Part shown: positions 12,982 to 13,622 of the stretch, in pieces | How the letters are laid out: every line of letters starts with the position of its first letter | Position numbering within the stretch: position 1 is the first letter of the stretch | DNA from: Clostridia bacterium | GTDB taxonomy: Bacteria > Bacillota > Clostridia > Oscillospirales > Acutalibacteraceae | Assembly (NCBI GenBank): GCA_017381395.1 | Contig: JAFOCH010000086.1 | Span: 1-13,622, forward strand | DNA: 13,622 nt | Reading direction: 5' to 3' | The notes under the pieces: model-generated | Databases searched by the model: none | The model's input: the letters and a program-made list of their open reading frames with translations, nothing else | Told to the model about the DNA's origin: nothing | Translations under genes and position numbers: made by a program

Positions 12982-13622
12982 TAGACCTTCACTACTCCCC
13001 TCAATTCAAATTTTGTGCCAATCGGAAAAGGCGCATTTGCGTTTTCTGTGCCCAATTCAATCTTTGTTGCTGGCGACCTTTTTGCATTGTACTGTGTCAT
13101 ACCGCCAACATTCGTTACATAAGAATACGAATCACCTGCTACCAATGAAATACCCGTCCAATTACCACCGTCCCAATTAGCCGTTATCCTTGCAAACTTC
13201 GCCCCTGATTTATTTACAGCTTGAAAAGCTAGATTCGACGCTTGCCCGTTTACAAACATAAATATATTGGCTGTTTCGGCAGCAATCGGAGCGTTAGTAT
13301 ATACAACCAGAGCGTCATAAATCTCGAATGGGTTTCCGTTGTTGTCCTTGGTTATAGCGATTTTGGTTACTCCGTCCTCTGTGATTTCGCCTGTCGCAAT
13401 GACCTTCCATTCCTTGTTCACCATAGCAGAGATGTTTTCTCTCGCCCTTGCTTTTTTTGCTTCGCTTAAAGACTGCGTCGCGCCTGACGAAACAGCGGTT
13501 TGAACAATAAACGCGTTAAGGGCATTTCCGTTCGGAATTTTGGTTAAATCAAATGCTCCGTCAATTAAAAGGTTATCGACCACGTCCGTCTTCGGCACAG
13601 TTTCCTTAATGCTGTAATTTAT
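12981..13622 (-). CDS. Tail fibre / baseplate-type protein, C-terminal part (5' end outside window)
   Basis: The frame is open to the right edge, so the visible 213 residues are the C-terminal part of a longer protein; a GTG at 13598 is possible as a start, but in-frame codons continue upstream. The stretch TQSLSEAKKARARENISAM (about 50 residues into the visible part) has the 'LSxAxKxxARxNIxA' pattern of phage tail-fibre and collar-type proteins. The rest is Gly/Asn/Thr-rich beta sequence (MFVNGQASNLAFQAVN, WDGGNWTGISLVAGDSY) suited to a receptor-facing or trimeric domain. The stop codon overlaps the next gene's start. It would act at the distal end of the particle; receptor unknown. Confidence 0.72.
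   Translation of the reverse strand: MNYSIKETVPKTDVVDNLLIDGAFDLTKIPNGNALNAFIVQTAVSSGATQSLSEAKKARARENISAMVNKEWKVIATGEITEDGVTKIAITKDNNGNPFEIYDALVVYTNAPIAAETANIFMFVNGQASNLAFQAVNKSGAKFARITANWDGGNWTGISLVAGDSYSYVTNVGGMTQYNAKRSPATKIELGTENANAPFPIGTKFELRGVVKV

Noticed and set aside
1..13622. tRNA, rRNA, CRISPR array, insertion sequence or transposase
   Set aside because: No cloverleaf, repeated spacer array, transposase motif or terminal repeats were seen on either strand by reading; a dedicated scan was not possible.

Overview
The window looks like a chromosomal segment of a low-to-mid GC Gram-positive anaerobe, most likely a Clostridia (Oscillospirales-type) bacterium. This rests on strong AGGAGG-type ribosome sites, TTG/GTG starts, the phage protein families present (phi-LC3-type holin, ArpU-like late regulator, CHAP endolysin) and the type of cobalamin/radical-SAM enzyme. 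It is inference: there is no rRNA or marker tree to confirm it.

Left flank (1-3604): the 3' 97% of a phosphoglycerate mutase gene (gpmI), then an AT-richer gene for a B12-binding-type radical SAM enzyme, then a convergent small gene of unknown function. A perfect bidirectional terminator separates the last two.

Phage-derived left arm (3733-8967, minus strand). A near-consensus promoter drives a 53-aa cysteine-rich protein and an ArpU/sigma-like late regulator, ending at a strong terminator. After a short leader with palindromic and repeated motifs come an 83-aa protein started by TTG, a 67-aa single-pass membrane protein, a scaffold-like protein, a major capsid protein and a 663-aa propeller-like virion protein. 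Internal hairpins lie before the scaffold gene and between the capsid and propeller genes. The arm ends at another perfect terminator. It is compact and apparently intact, yet contains no large terminase, portal, protease, tail, replication or integrase gene.

Switch and centre (8938-11537). Two back-to-back consensus promoters face away from each other. A perfect 15-bp palindrome lies in the spacer of the leftward promoter, and two related sites lie 31-32 bp further on, the last inside the spacer of the rightward promoter. The rightward promoter drives a LexA/CI-like self-cleaving repressor and, 24 nt downstream, a 591-aa membrane protein with a large external domain. That operon ends at a terminator.

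Right arm (11546-13622, minus strand, converging on the centre): the end of a tail-fibre-like gene (running off the window), a 77-aa tail-associated protein, a 94-aa membrane-anchored protein, a CHAP/peptidoglycan-binding endolysin and a phi-LC3-type holin.

Taken together this is a prophage or domesticated phage locus with a DNA-damage-responsive switch and lysis genes. The most notable feature is a repressor-controlled capsid operon with no visible DNA-packaging genes. The packaging and tail genes may simply lie to the right of the window, or the locus may be a reduced or repurposed capsid system; the sequence alone cannot decide.
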